A stretch of DNA of 64,000 nt, taken from the NCBI GenBank assembly GCA_963716235.1, contig CAVQTE010000020.1, forward strand, positions 372,001-436,000. Direction: 5' to 3'. The translations under genes and the position numbers were made by a program. Below, piece by piece: positions 16,615 to 25,806 of this stretch; positions within the stretch are counted from its first letter, which is position 1, and each line of letters starts with the position of its first letter. The stretch comes from Sva-07 sp963716235. Its GTDB lineage: Bacteria; Actinomycetota; Acidimicrobiia; Acidimicrobiales; Ilumatobacteraceae. Below the pieces are notes generated by a model. It ran no database searches and was not told the origin of the DNA. It saw only the letters and a list, made by a program, of their open reading frames with translations.

Positions 16615-16974
16615 TGCGCAATCGTTGCCGCAACCGGTCGCCGAGCCGGTGAACCCCGCCGGCGCCGGGCGGTGCAGCACGGCGCCCGAGGGCGTGAACC
16701 GCACCGACGAATCTCCGTCGACCGATGCTTCGCCGTCGACGATCAGGCTGTAGCCATCGGACTCGGTCGGCGGGTAGCACAGCGTGATCGAGGGTCGTCC
16801 AGCGGCGTTGTGCGCCGTGCCCCGCCCGACTTCCATCACCAGCGCCGGACCGTCCCACACCGGCGTGACCGCAACGATGTGCGCACGCAGGTCATCGCGA
16901 ACCGTGAGCAGGTACGCCCATCCATACTGCTCGACCACGGCGGCGAGGTCATCGATGGCGACCGGAATGCTCAT
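16591..16974 (-). CDS. pyridoxamine 5'-phosphate oxidase-like split-barrel protein
   Basis: 127 residues from ATG 16974. VVEQYGWAYLLTVRDDLRAH followed by TPVWDGPALVMEV and ITLCYPPTESDGYSLIVDGE is a PPOX-type flavin/F420 split barrel. The C-terminus is Gly/Pro-rich with two Cys (GCGNDC). Likely an oxidoreductase or cofactor-binding protein of unknown substrate. No ribosome site is obvious. Confidence 0.75.
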   Translation of the reverse strand: MSIPVAIDDLAAVVEQYGWAYLLTVRDDLRAHIVAVTPVWDGPALVMEVGRGTAHNAAGRPSITLCYPPTESDGYSLIVDGEASVDGDSSVRFTPSGAVLHRPAPAGFTGSATGCGNDCAPVGPTGG

Positions 16975-17078
16975 GGGCTCAGCGTAGGCCCTTCGATGGT
17001 GACGGTCGGTCGGCGCACTCGATCCGGATGATCCGCTGCGGCATAGTCTCCACAGCGAGAGCACAACCGGAGGCACCG

Positions 17079-18278
17079 ATGACCGCTGACGACAGGACCG
17101 AGCCGATCGAATCGATCCCCGAGTTCCGCGCCCGCGTGCGCGCGTTCTTTGTCTCGCTCCCCGAGATCCTCGCCCCGATCAGGGGCACGACCGCTCGCGG
17201 CAAGGCGTACCGCCGTGCGCTGTGCGACGCCGGGCTCGCCGGCATCTCGTACCCGCCGAGGCTCGGAGGGGCTGGGCTCCCCGTCGAGTACGAGATCGCG
17301 TTTCGCGACGAGAGCCTCGAGTTGCTCCCGGGGGAGGACGCCCTGTTCGGCCTGGGCCTCGGGATGGTGGTGCCGACGCTCATCGATCACGCCTCCGACG
17401 CGCTGCGGCAGCGGTTCGTCCCGCCGGCGCTCCGCGGTGAGGAGATCTGGTGTCAGCTCTACTCGGAGCCGGGGGCCGGGTCCGACCTCGCCGGGCTCAC
17501 GACCCGTGCTGTCCGTGACGGCGACGAGTGGGTGATCACCGGGCAGAAGGTGTGGACCTCCCAGGCCCACATCGCCGACCTCGGGATTCTGCTGGCCCGC
17601 ACCGACTTCGACGTCCCCAAGCACGCCGGGATCACGATGTTCGCCCTCCCCATGCACCAGCCGGGTGTCACGGTGCGCCCCCTCGTACAGATGACCGGCG
17701 CCGCGGAGTTCAACGAGGTCTTCCTGGACGAGGCCCGTGTCCCCGCCGCGTGGGTCGTCGGCGACGTGAACGGCGGCTGGAACCTCGCCGTCGCGCTGCT
17801 CGGCCACGAACGAACGTCACTGGGACGAGGACAGCTCACCGATGACGAGAACAAATCGAAGGCCGGTCGGTCGCCGCTTCCAGTCAGCGGGCTCATCTCC
17901 CGGGCGTCGGAGCACCATCGACTCGACGATCCCGTCGTGCGGGACGATCTTGCCGTGGCGTACACCGGTGAACGGCTCGTGCCCTGGGGAACGAGCCGAC
18001 GCCTTCACCCATCAATAGGAAAGCTCTGGCGAACGATCCAGGGTCGGCACTGCGCCCAGACCGCCCACGTGATCGGCGGGGCCGAGGCGATGGCATGGGA
18101 ACCCGACGACAGCGACGCCGACTACTGGGCGTATCACGTCCTCAACTGTCGCGGGATGTCGCTCGGCGGTGGGACCGACGAGATCCAGAAGAACACCCTC
18201 GGCGAGCGTGTGCTCGGACTCCCTCGCGAGCCGGGACCGGACCGGAACACGCCCTTCTCCGATCTGCCGAGGAACTGA
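17079..18278 (+). CDS. acyl-CoA dehydrogenase family protein (FadE-like)
   Basis: 399 residues; ATG 17079 has GGAGGC 6 nt upstream. FAD/substrate motifs: WCQLYSEPGAGSDLAGL, DEWVITGQKVWTSQAH and C-terminal MSLGGGTDEIQKNTLGERVL. The C-terminal motif is GGGTDEIQ rather than the YEGT type with the usual catalytic Glu, as seen in a subset of FadE proteins whose base lies elsewhere. The stop overlaps the start of the enoyl-CoA hydratase by one base, so the pair probably acts in the same beta-oxidation-like branch. Confidence 0.93.
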   Translation: MTADDRTEPIESIPEFRARVRAFFVSLPEILAPIRGTTARGKAYRRALCDAGLAGISYPPRLGGAGLPVEYEIAFRDESLELLPGEDALFGLGLGMVVPTLIDHASDALRQRFVPPALRGEEIWCQLYSEPGAGSDLAGLTTRAVRDGDEWVITGQKVWTSQAHIADLGILLARTDFDVPKHAGITMFALPMHQPGVTVRPLVQMTGAAEFNEVFLDEARVPAAWVVGDVNGGWNLAVALLGHERTSLGRGQLTDDENKSKAGRSPLPVSGLISRASEHHRLDDPVVRDDLAVAYTGERLVPWGTSRRLHPSIGKLWRTIQGRHCAQTAHVIGGAEAMAWEPDDSDADYWAYHVLNCRGMSLGGGTDEIQKNTLGERVLGLPREPGPDRNTPFSDLPRN

Positions 18279-19042
18279 TGTCGATCTCCGAACCGGATTC
18301 CGCCGACGGGCCGCTGGTCACTCGCACGGATCGTGATGGGGTGGCGATCATCCAGCTCAATCGCCCGCAGCGAAAGAACGCCCTCATTCCCCCCATGCTC
18401 GACGGACTCGCTGCAGCCGTCGGGGCAGCGAGCGACGATCCCGGGATCCGCGTGGTGCTGCTGTGTGGCGCCGGTGGCGCGTTCTGCTCGGGACTCGACC
18501 TGACGGAGTACAACGCGGAGCCACCGCCGGTATGGCTGCCAACGTCCGCGACGTCGGTCCGAGCAGCCCACATCGCGCTGGGCGCGTGCCCGCACCCGAT
18601 CGTCGTGGCACTCGAGCGGTACGCGATCAACGGCGGCGCCGCGTTCGCACTCGCCGGTGATCTGATCGTGGCGGGCCGAACATCGTGGCTGCAGATTGCC
18701 GAAGTGCGCATCGGGATGAACGCACCGATGAACCTCGCATGGCTGGTGGCGCGCTATCCGATGTCGACGGTATTGCAGATCGTGCTGACCGGCGACCGTC
18801 TGGCCGGGCCCGATCTGCACCGGCTCGGCATCGCCTACGAAATAGTCGACGACGATTCCGTGCGTAGCCGAGCCGAGGAACTGGCCGCATCGATCGCCGC
18901 CTTCCCCAGCGGCGCCGCTCGACAGCTGAAGGCTTCTGCAGTGCGGCTTGCTGAGGAATTCGGCAGCCCACCACTGTCGGCGTTGTGGTTCACCCGAGCG
19001 GCAGAGCTCTCGCCGACCGTCGCACCCCCGCCGGCACGCTGA
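18278..19042 (+). CDS. enoyl-CoA hydratase/isomerase family protein
   Basis: 254 residues. Crotonase features: VAIIQLNRPQRKNALIPPML, LLCGAGGAFCSGLDLTEY (CoA-binding/oxyanion loop), INGGAAFALAGDLIVAG (second oxyanion strand) and LTGDRLAGPDLHRLGIAYEI. It starts on the last base of the acyl-CoA dehydrogenase stop (TGATG), so translation is coupled. The catalytic Glu pair of classic hydratases is not obvious, so the reaction could be hydration, isomerisation or another crotonase chemistry. Confidence 0.92.
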   Translation: MSISEPDSADGPLVTRTDRDGVAIIQLNRPQRKNALIPPMLDGLAAAVGAASDDPGIRVVLLCGAGGAFCSGLDLTEYNAEPPPVWLPTSATSVRAAHIALGACPHPIVVALERYAINGGAAFALAGDLIVAGRTSWLQIAEVRIGMNAPMNLAWLVARYPMSTVLQIVLTGDRLAGPDLHRLGIAYEIVDDDSVRSRAEELAASIAAFPSGAARQLKASAVRLAEEFGSPPLSALWFTRAAELSPTVAPPPAR

Positions 19043-19090
19043 CCGACAAAGCATATTCCCGACCAGTTTTGTCGGGAATTCGGGTAGCTT
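19043..19090 (+). promoter_or_regulatory. peroxiredoxin promoter with overlapping inverted repeats
   Basis: Arms ATTCCCGAC (19055-19063) and GTCGGGAAT (19071-19079) form a perfect 9-bp inverted repeat with 7-nt spacer. A second pair, CCGACAAA (19043-19050) and TTTGTCGG (19068-19075), shares the right arm, so the two are mutually exclusive as RNA hairpins. A TANNNT -10 candidate, TAGCTT, is at 19085-19090, 55 nt before the peroxiredoxin ATG. The repeat would cover the -35 region: operator, or terminator of the upstream pair. Confidence 0.45.
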
Positions 19091-19145
19091 GCTCCACGGC
19101 GACGTCGGCCGACGTCGCACCAGGCCCAATCCTCAGGAGATCCAC

Positions 19146-19781
19146 ATGACTGTCCGTCTCGGCGACATCGCACCCGACTTCACCGCCCCGACCACTCAGG
19201 GCGAGATCAGCTTCCACGAGTGGCTCGGCGACTCGTGGGGCGTGCTGTTCAGCCACCCGAAGGACTTCACGCCGGTGTGCACCACCGAACTCGGGTACGT
19301 CGCGAAGATCAAGCCCGAGTTCGACAAGCGCAACGTCAAGGTGATCGGCCTGTCGGTCGATCCGGTCGAGAGCCACGTCGAGTGGGAAAGCGATATCGAA
19401 GAGACCCAGGGCACCGCGGTCAACTTCCCGATGATCGGTGATCCCGAGCGCACCGTCGCCGACCTCTACGACATGATCCACGAGAATGCCAGCGACACCC
19501 TCACGGTGCGATCCGTCTTCGTGATCGGCCCCGACAAGAAGGTGAAATTGACACTCACCTATCCGGCCTCGACCGGACGCAACTTCGACGAGATCCTGCG
19601 TGTGATCGACAGCCTCCAGTTGACCGCCGACTACAAGGTCGCCACGCCGGCCAACTGGAAGGACGGCGAGGACGTCATCATCGTTCCGGCACTGTCCGAC
19701 GACGATGCCAAGGCCCTCTTCCCTGCCGGCTGGGACCCCATCAAGCCCTACCTCCGCGTCACCAAGCAACCCAACCGCTGA
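19146..19781 (+). CDS. 1-Cys peroxiredoxin (Prx6-type)
   Basis: 211 residues; ATG 19146 with AGGAGA 5 nt upstream. Peroxidatic Cys45 lies in HPKDFTPVCTTELG, the Prx6 motif, and the long C-terminal extension (DYKVATPANWKDGEDVIIVP ... YLRVTKQP) is diagnostic of the Prx6/1-Cys group. No resolving Cys is seen in the remainder, in keeping with the class. It reduces peroxides and lipid hydroperoxides in the cytosol using an external thiol. The upstream inverted repeat suggests regulation. Confidence 0.95.
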   Translation: MTVRLGDIAPDFTAPTTQGEISFHEWLGDSWGVLFSHPKDFTPVCTTELGYVAKIKPEFDKRNVKVIGLSVDPVESHVEWESDIEETQGTAVNFPMIGDPERTVADLYDMIHENASDTLTVRSVFVIGPDKKVKLTLTYPASTGRNFDEILRVIDSLQLTADYKVATPANWKDGEDVIIVPALSDDDAKALFPAGWDPIKPYLRVTKQPNR

Positions 19782-19811
19782 CACTCTCCGAACTCGCACC
19801 TCGACAACCCG

Positions 19812-19860
19812 GAAATGTGCGGGGATTCGGTCGCCCAGCGACCGAATCCCCGCACATTTC
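19812..19860. terminator. 23-bp perfect hairpin between convergent genes
   Basis: Arms 19812-19834 and 19838-19860 are fully complementary over 23 bp with a 3-nt loop (CCA). Located between the peroxiredoxin stop (19781) and the convergent nucleotidyltransferase stop (19878). No T-run. Best read as a bidirectional terminator; the perfect length could also indicate a dispersed repeat. Confidence 0.7.
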
Positions 19861-19877
19861 GGTTGAGAGGGACCGGA

Positions 19878-20375
19878 TCAGAGCCAGGTGGCCTCGATCC
19901 AGGCGCGAACACGAGGCGCGAGGCGGTCGAGATGCGCTGCCGGGTTCTCCCGGATCTGGGTGGCCGAGATGGGGACCATTGTCCGATCGGCGTCGACGAC
20001 GACGTGGCAAGCCTCGAATCGCTGGGCCAACTCGACGACGTACCCGTCGGATGAGAACACGACATGGGGGCCGGCATCGTGCGGCCAGTGCTCGCGGAAC
20101 AGCGCCATCCACTTGTCCCACAGCTCGTCGTCGTCGAAGTCCGTACCCAGGCGGTGCTGCACCTCGAGCACGACCACCTCGGGATGCAGCTCGGAGAGCC
20201 ACGCTGCTCGGAGTTCACCGGGTGCCGTATCACGCTCCGTCGAACTGTTGACGAACACCACCAGCCGATCGGTGCGCGCCGCCGCCCACTCGATCATGTA
20301 GGAGTGCCCGAGATGGGGCGGGTCGAAACGACCGACGATCAGCCCGGTCGAGAAACGGTCGGGCTCGGCGCTCAC
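19878..20375 (-). CDS. NadR/NMN-adenylyltransferase-like nucleotidyltransferase
   Basis: 165 residues. The N-terminal GLIVGRFDPPHLGHSYMIEW carries the HxGH nucleotidyltransferase motif, and MVPISATQIRENPAAHLD is the ISxTxIR-type ATP motif near the C-terminus. Length and motifs fit the NMN adenylyltransferase domain of NadR without the kinase part. GTG 20375 overlaps the TGA of the large cyclase gene (GTGA), so translation is coupled to it. It would make NAD+ or a related dinucleotide; actual substrate uncertain. Confidence 0.85.
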   Translation of the reverse strand: MSAEPDRFSTGLIVGRFDPPHLGHSYMIEWAAARTDRLVVFVNSSTERDTAPGELRAAWLSELHPEVVVLEVQHRLGTDFDDDELWDKWMALFREHWPHDAGPHVVFSSDGYVVELAQRFEACHVVVDADRTMVPISATQIRENPAAHLDRLAPRVRAWIEATWL

Positions 20376-23300
20376 GACGAGTTGGCCGACTCTCCGAGGG
20401 TCTGGACCACCCGCCGCCAGCCCGGCCCGAGATGGTCGAAGTCGAACGTTGCCAGGCCCTCCAACAACACCTGCCGTGTCGCTCGAACCAATGCCCGAGC
20501 GACGACGTCGCCGGCCTCGGACGCCGTCACTTCGGCCGCCTCGATCCGTACGGTCGCGTCATCCGTGCCACCCAGCGACACATCAGCCGCCGCGGCCGCC
20601 ACCGCCGCGATCACCCGATCCAGGTAGGTGGCAGCAGCAGCGTCACCCACCAGGCCGGCACTCTCCAACGCTGAGGATGCGTCGCCGATCATCGCTGACG
20701 CAAGGGCCTGAATCGCCGCGGCATACGGGTGCGACCGGTCCACCTGATCCAGCAGGATCAGCGCCTCGTCGGCTCGTCCGGCCTGGCAGAGCGCGAGCGC
20801 CAACGTCACCCGCGTCTCGGACCCCTCGGCACCCATCGCCATCGTTCGATCCACGGCCAGCTCGGCGATCGCCACCGACCGCACGCCCAAACCCATGTGC
20901 ACCGCAGCACCCGCGGCGGCCATCGCCGGGAACGAGAGGTCACCGAACGATTCACTCATCGCGAGAGCCTCTTCGATTCCGCGCTCGGCCTCCTGCGATC
21001 TGCCGAGGGCGACCAACGCCCGCATCCGCGGCCCCATCGTGAGCACCGCACCGAAGCGGTCGCCGAGCTGGCGGAAGGCGTGCAACGCCTTGCGTGACAA
21101 CTCTTCGGCCTCACCGAATCGTGTGGTCCACAGCCTGATCGAGGCGACCAGTGAGTCCATCATCGCCGGAGCCCACGCGTCGCCGAGTGCCACCGACTCC
21201 TGGCGCACGGCGTTCGCCAAGGCCTCCGCTTCCTCGAACCGTCCCTGATAGAAGCGCACGTAGGCGAGCAGGCCCCCCGCCCAGCCGCGGCCGGCACGAT
21301 CACCCAGCAGATCGAACTCCTGGGCCGACGTGAGGAGTCGCGTTTCCGCGAGCACCGTGTCGCCCGACAGGAATGCCACCCACGCTTGATGCTGACGTAC
21401 CCACGCTTGCCCACGCCGATCGCCCAGTCGCTCCGACAAGCCTTCCGCCTCACCGAGGAGCCACTCGGCGTCCTCGAGGGAGCCACCGAAAACCTCGGCA
21501 AACCCACGTTCACGCAGCGATGCTGCCAACTCGATGTCGTCGCCGAGCTCGCGGAAGATGTCGACGCTGGCACCGAGTTCGCTCCGGGCAGCGGGCAGGT
21601 CGCCATCGCGTTGGTGCAGGATCCCGAGCAGGCGGCGCGACATTGCCTCGTGTCGACGATCACCTGCTGCAAGCGATGCCTCGAGCGCGTCGAGTGCGTC
21701 CGCGCGAGCGTGCTCCGTCGAGCGGCGTTCGGTTTCCGCCTGTGCCCGAAGCAGCAACAACTCACGGGCGAGTGCATCGTCGTGCACCCCGAGATCGAGG
21801 GCTCTGGTCGCGTGACGTCGAGCCTGGTTGAATGCGCCGACATCGATCGATCGGCGGGCGGCATCGCGTAGGAGCAGCACCGCCTGCTCGGTGATGTTCG
21901 GGGCGACGCCGGGTACCGGGCCGATCTCGGCGACCAACTCTGCAGCACTCGCCGCGTGGTGGGCGACCTGATCGAACGGGATCGTCGGCGAGTGCAACAT
22001 GACCGACGCCGTCCCGGCGTGGCGCTGCGCCCGGACCAGCTTCGTGAGCGTCTGATACGCCACCTCGCGGACCACGTCGCTCCTGAATCGCCAGCTGTCG
22101 CCGTCGAGCTCGATGAGGCCGTCGTCGGCGAGCCCCTCGATGTCGTCGTCGTCGAACTCCTGCCGCATCTCGGCGGCGAACTTCTGGAGCGAGTCGATTC
22201 CCCCGCTGGCGCCGAGCACCGACGCGTTGTCGATGATCGAGCGCTGGGCAGGCGGAAGCCGATCGAGGCGCGCGGCGATCAGGGCCCGCAACGAGCCGGG
22301 GAGGGCCGTACTCGTAGGATTGGCCTTGGCCAGTTCCGCCAATTCGGTGAGGAAGAGGGGGTTGCCGCCACTGCGTTCGTACAGCTGGTCAACGAGCGTG
22401 GCCGCCACCGAGCCGCCGACCACCGCCTCCACGAGCCGGGCCGCCTCGCCGCGCTCCAACGGATCCAGCGGCATGCGCACCGTGATCGGATGGTCGATCG
22501 CAGGCGGCCATTCGAGGTCCGCGTCGTCGCGCTGGGCCGTGATCACGAGCACTGGTCGGTCCGCGAGCGACCGGGCGATGCGATGCAACAGCTCGACGAT
22601 CAACACGTCGGCCCACTGCAGATCATCGAGCCACAGCACGACCGGGCCGGCCTCGGTGCGGCGGCGCAACCCTTCGATGATGTGCGCGAACAGGAATTCG
22701 CGGGCCTGTGCCGGCGGGGTTCGGTCGAGGTCGGACGGGTACCCCAACAGGTGCAACGTGGCCGCGACGAACCGGCCGAGCATCGGATCATCCGGCTCGA
22801 ACCCGTAGAGCTCGACACCGCGTTCGCGCAGCAACTCGCTCAATCGGTCGAGTGGAATCGCCGAACCCCGATCGAGTCGGCGGTACAGCGCTGTGGCGAT
22901 CGGGGACCAGACGTTGTTCTCGCCGTACGGCGCACACACGCCCGCATAGATCGTGACGTTGCGACTCGGGAAGTCTTCGAGGGCTTCGTTGACCAATCGG
23001 GTCTTGCCCGAGCCTGCCTCACCACTGACTGCGACGACTGCGCTGCGCCCGCCGGCCACCATGGTCATGATCGAGGCGAGCAGCTCGCGCTGCGTCGACC
23101 GGCCGACGAACGGAATGTCGGTGCGCGTGCCGATCGAGGGGATCCGACGCTGTCGACCCAGCACGCGCCACACTCGCTCGGTCTGCTCGCGGCCCTTCAC
23201 GTCGATGTCGTCGACCAGCTCGCGGACGATCTCGTCGGACGCCAACGACGACGTCGCATCACCGATGAGCACCGCACCGGGCTCAGCCATGTTCTGGAGT

Positions 23301-23812
23301 CGCGCGGCGACGTTCACCACGTCACCCATCGCGGTGTAGTCGGCAGTCCCCGACACCATGCCGACCACCACCTCGCCGGTGTTGACGCCGATGCGGAGCT
23401 GGAGTGGCCCTTCCAGATCGATCTGATCGTGCGTGAACCGGCTCATCGTCTCGTGCATCTGGATCGCAGCCCGGATGGCTCGATCGGCATCGTCCTCGTG
23501 CGCCACCGGCGCCCCGAACAGCGCGATGATTCCGTCACCGAGGACCTTGTCGACTCGGCCGCCGAAGGCAGTGATGTCGGCGATCAACCGCTCGAACGCC
23601 GCGTCGATCAGCCGCTTCACCCGCTCGGGATCGAGATGTTCGGACAGTGCGGAGTAGCCGACCAGGTCGGCGAACACCACCGTGACCACACGGCGCTCCT
23701 CGGAGGCGACCGTCATCACTTCCTGCCCGCACGACGGGCAGAAGCGGGCGCCGTCGGGCAGCGGAAGGAGGCACGAGGCGCACGAGGCCATCAACCGGTG
23801 ATCGTACGGCAC
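20372..23812 (-). CDS. zinc-ribbon / class III nucleotide cyclase / AAA ATPase / TPR signalling protein
   Basis: About 1146 residues. GTG 23812 is chosen because GGAGG lies 5 nt upstream; ATG 23791 is the alternative. Order: zinc ribbon CASC...CPSC (about 10-28); cyclase domain (about 40-215) with metal Asp in VVFADLVGYSA, second Asp in VDKVLGDGIIALFG and GDVVNVAARLQ; AAA/STAND ATPase with Walker A SGEAGSGKTRL and Walker B VVLWLDDLQWAD; then long TPR-like helical repeats to the end. The cyclase residues look complete, so cAMP synthesis is plausible. No LuxR DNA-binding tail is present. Coupled to the NadR-like gene and divergent from a histidine kinase, 54 nt away. Confidence 0.92.
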   Translation of the reverse strand: MPYDHRLMASCASCLLPLPDGARFCPSCGQEVMTVASEERRVVTVVFADLVGYSALSEHLDPERVKRLIDAAFERLIADITAFGGRVDKVLGDGIIALFGAPVAHEDDADRAIRAAIQMHETMSRFTHDQIDLEGPLQLRIGVNTGEVVVGMVSGTADYTAMGDVVNVAARLQNMAEPGAVLIGDATSSLASDEIVRELVDDIDVKGREQTERVWRVLGRQRRIPSIGTRTDIPFVGRSTQRELLASIMTMVAGGRSAVVAVSGEAGSGKTRLVNEALEDFPSRNVTIYAGVCAPYGENNVWSPIATALYRRLDRGSAIPLDRLSELLRERGVELYGFEPDDPMLGRFVAATLHLLGYPSDLDRTPPAQAREFLFAHIIEGLRRRTEAGPVVLWLDDLQWADVLIVELLHRIARSLADRPVLVITAQRDDADLEWPPAIDHPITVRMPLDPLERGEAARLVEAVVGGSVAATLVDQLYERSGGNPLFLTELAELAKANPTSTALPGSLRALIAARLDRLPPAQRSIIDNASVLGASGGIDSLQKFAAEMRQEFDDDDIEGLADDGLIELDGDSWRFRSDVVREVAYQTLTKLVRAQRHAGTASVMLHSPTIPFDQVAHHAASAAELVAEIGPVPGVAPNITEQAVLLLRDAARRSIDVGAFNQARRHATRALDLGVHDDALARELLLLRAQAETERRSTEHARADALDALEASLAAGDRRHEAMSRRLLGILHQRDGDLPAARSELGASVDIFRELGDDIELAASLRERGFAEVFGGSLEDAEWLLGEAEGLSERLGDRRGQAWVRQHQAWVAFLSGDTVLAETRLLTSAQEFDLLGDRAGRGWAGGLLAYVRFYQGRFEEAEALANAVRQESVALGDAWAPAMMDSLVASIRLWTTRFGEAEELSRKALHAFRQLGDRFGAVLTMGPRMRALVALGRSQEAERGIEEALAMSESFGDLSFPAMAAAGAAVHMGLGVRSVAIAELAVDRTMAMGAEGSETRVTLALALCQAGRADEALILLDQVDRSHPYAAAIQALASAMIGDASSALESAGLVGDAAAATYLDRVIAAVAAAAADVSLGGTDDATVRIEAAEVTASEAGDVVARALVRATRQVLLEGLATFDFDHLGPGWRRVVQTLGESANSS

Positions 23813-23866
23813 GTCCACCTCCAGACGGACCACCGCACCATCGGCAGTCGCTAGCGTCGCGTTCAG

Positions 23867-25072
23867 ATGTACCACCCGCACCCGATCACCTGGCTGCGCA
23901 CGCACCCTCGGAGCGCAGACGCATTGCTCACGATGGCGGTCGTCGTCACAGCGGTGGCAGCCCACCTGTGGGACGACTCGTCGGTCGCCGCGTACCGGGA
24001 GCCCGATCCCGCATGGTGGACCGTGCTCATCGTCCTGTGTGGCACCGTGCCGATCTACTGGCGACGAACCCACACCATCGTGGCAGGCCTCGTCGTCGTG
24101 TCCGCCGAGGTCATCGCCCAGTTGGTCGGACTCGGAGGCGCCGCATTCATGGGTGCCATCATCGCCGTGTACTCCATCGGCGCGCACACCCAGGGCGTCC
24201 GGCGAACACGTGCGATGACGGTGATCACCGTCATGGTCATCGGGTTGTTCATCATCGGTTGGATCGATGGTCTGTCACTCCTCGACGAGTTCATCTCCAC
24301 AGGAATCATCCTGATCACGTCGTTCCTCGTCGGCGACAACCTTCGCCGACGACGCGAGCATGTGGCCGACCTCGCCGAACGGGCCGAACGGGCCGAACGA
24401 GAACAGGGCCTGCTCGCCGAGCGTCGGGTGGCCGCCGAGCGAACCCGCATCGCCCGCGACCTGCACGACGGGGTTGCCCACTCGGTGAGTGTCATGGTGA
24501 TCCAGGCTGCGGCCGCCCGACGCAACCTGGTCAGTTCGCCCGACGTCGCCGCGGAAGCGCTCGAGGCAATCGAGTCGACCGGCCGTCAGACGATGACCGA
24601 ATTGCGTGCCATCCTCGGCGTACTCCGGGCCGACTCGACCGTCCCACCGCTCGATCCGCAACCGTCGCTCGCCGGGTTGGCAGCACTCGCCGCCGCGGAT
24701 GAACTCCCTGTCGTCGTCACGGTCGAGGGCGATGTGCACAACCTTCCCGAGAGCGTGTCCGTGACCGGATTTCGGCTCGTGCAGGAAGCACTGACGAACG
24801 TGCGACGTCATGCCGGACCCGTCGACAGCGTCGCCGTTCGCCTCACGATCGGCTCCGACAACGTCACCATCGAGGTCAGCGACAACGGCCGGGGCGCCGG
24901 CGCGGCAGCATCTCCCGACGGCTTCGGGATCATCGGAATGCGCGAACGGGTCGCCGCAGTGGGCGGCACAGTCGAGGCCGGCGCTCGACCCGGCGGCGGC
25001 TGGCGTGTGCGCGCAGTGCTACCGCTCGACGCCGGGGCCGTGCATCGAATCGAAGCCGGCGCCGCGCTGTGA
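23867..25072 (+). CDS. NarL-type sensor histidine kinase (HisKA_3)
   Basis: 401 residues. Five to six hydrophobic segments in residues 20-155 form the membrane domain, then a coiled coil (DLAERAERAEREQ), phospho-acceptor His200 in ERTRIARDLHDGVAHSVSVM, and the HATPase with FRLVQEALTNVRRHA and SDNGRGAG...GFGIIGMRERV. There is no extracellular sensing domain, suggesting an intramembrane sensor. No Shine-Dalgarno: ATG stands 9 nt after TAGCGT. The stop overlaps the response regulator start (GTGA). Confidence 0.94.
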   Translation: MYHPHPITWLRTHPRSADALLTMAVVVTAVAAHLWDDSSVAAYREPDPAWWTVLIVLCGTVPIYWRRTHTIVAGLVVVSAEVIAQLVGLGGAAFMGAIIAVYSIGAHTQGVRRTRAMTVITVMVIGLFIIGWIDGLSLLDEFISTGIILITSFLVGDNLRRRREHVADLAERAERAEREQGLLAERRVAAERTRIARDLHDGVAHSVSVMVIQAAAARRNLVSSPDVAAEALEAIESTGRQTMTELRAILGVLRADSTVPPLDPQPSLAGLAALAAADELPVVVTVEGDVHNLPESVSVTGFRLVQEALTNVRRHAGPVDSVAVRLTIGSDNVTIEVSDNGRGAGAAASPDGFGIIGMRERVAAVGGTVEAGARPGGGWRVRAVLPLDAGAVHRIEAGAAL

Positions 25073-25728
25073 TCAGGGTGATGTTGGTCGACGACCAGGA
25101 GATGGTCCGGGTCGGTTTTCGCATGATCCTGCAAGCGGAGCCGGATCTCTCGATCGTCGGTGAAGCCGGCGACGGAGCAGCCGCAGTGGAGCTCGCCGGT
25201 CGCGCCGGAGCGGACGTGATCCTGATGGACGTGCGGATGCCGAAGATGGACGGCATCGAGGCATGCACCATCATTCGCGACCGCCACCCCGCGACCCGGG
25301 TCATGATGCTCACCACCTTCGACCTCCACGACTACGTGCACGCAGCGCTGCGGGCGGGCGCCAGCGGCTTCATGCTCAAGGACGCACCGGCCGAACAGTT
25401 GGTCGACGCCATCCGGATCATCGCCAACGGCGACGCGCTGCTGGCGCCGTCGGTGACCCAGGCGCTGATCGACGAGATCGCCCGGCGACCGGCGAGTGAC
25501 CCTGCGTCGTACCCCGGCGTCGACACGCTGACCGATCGAGAACTCGACGTGATCCGGTTGATGGCGAAGGGCCGATCGAACACCGAGATCGCGGCCGAGC
25601 TGTACCTCGGCGAGGCCACGATCAAGACGCACGTCGGGCGCATCCTGTCGAAGCTCGGCGCCCGAGATCGCGTGCAGGCCGTGGTCATCGCCTACGAGTC
25701 CGGTCTGGTCACGCCCGGCGACAGTTGA
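25069..25728 (+). CDS. NarL/LuxR-family response regulator
   Basis: 219 residues. Receiver: acidic pair in MLVDDQEMV, phospho-acceptor Asp54 in VILMDVRMPKMDG, Thr82/Thr83 in LTTFD, Lys104 in FMLKDAP. Output: LuxR helix-turn-helix TDRELDVIRLMAKGRSNTEIAAELYLGEATIK. Translationally coupled to the kinase. In related clusters such pairs control the adjacent ABC exporter, here 78 nt downstream; that link is inference. Confidence 0.95.
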   Translation: MIRVMLVDDQEMVRVGFRMILQAEPDLSIVGEAGDGAAAVELAGRAGADVILMDVRMPKMDGIEACTIIRDRHPATRVMMLTTFDLHDYVHAALRAGASGFMLKDAPAEQLVDAIRIIANGDALLAPSVTQALIDEIARRPASDPASYPGVDTLTDRELDVIRLMAKGRSNTEIAAELYLGEATIKTHVGRILSKLGARDRVQAVVIAYESGLVTPGDS

Positions 25729-25806
25729 ACCTGTCCGTCGTGAGGTGGAATCGGATCCACCCACCGGTGGATGCAGCGCCGGCGAAGCAGGGGTAGACCT
25801 GAGGGC

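Noticed and set aside
21956..23854. 632-codon plus-strand frame opposite the cyclase
   Set aside because: Composition is Arg/His/Asp-rich nonsense; the minus strand holds clear cyclase and ATPase motifs.
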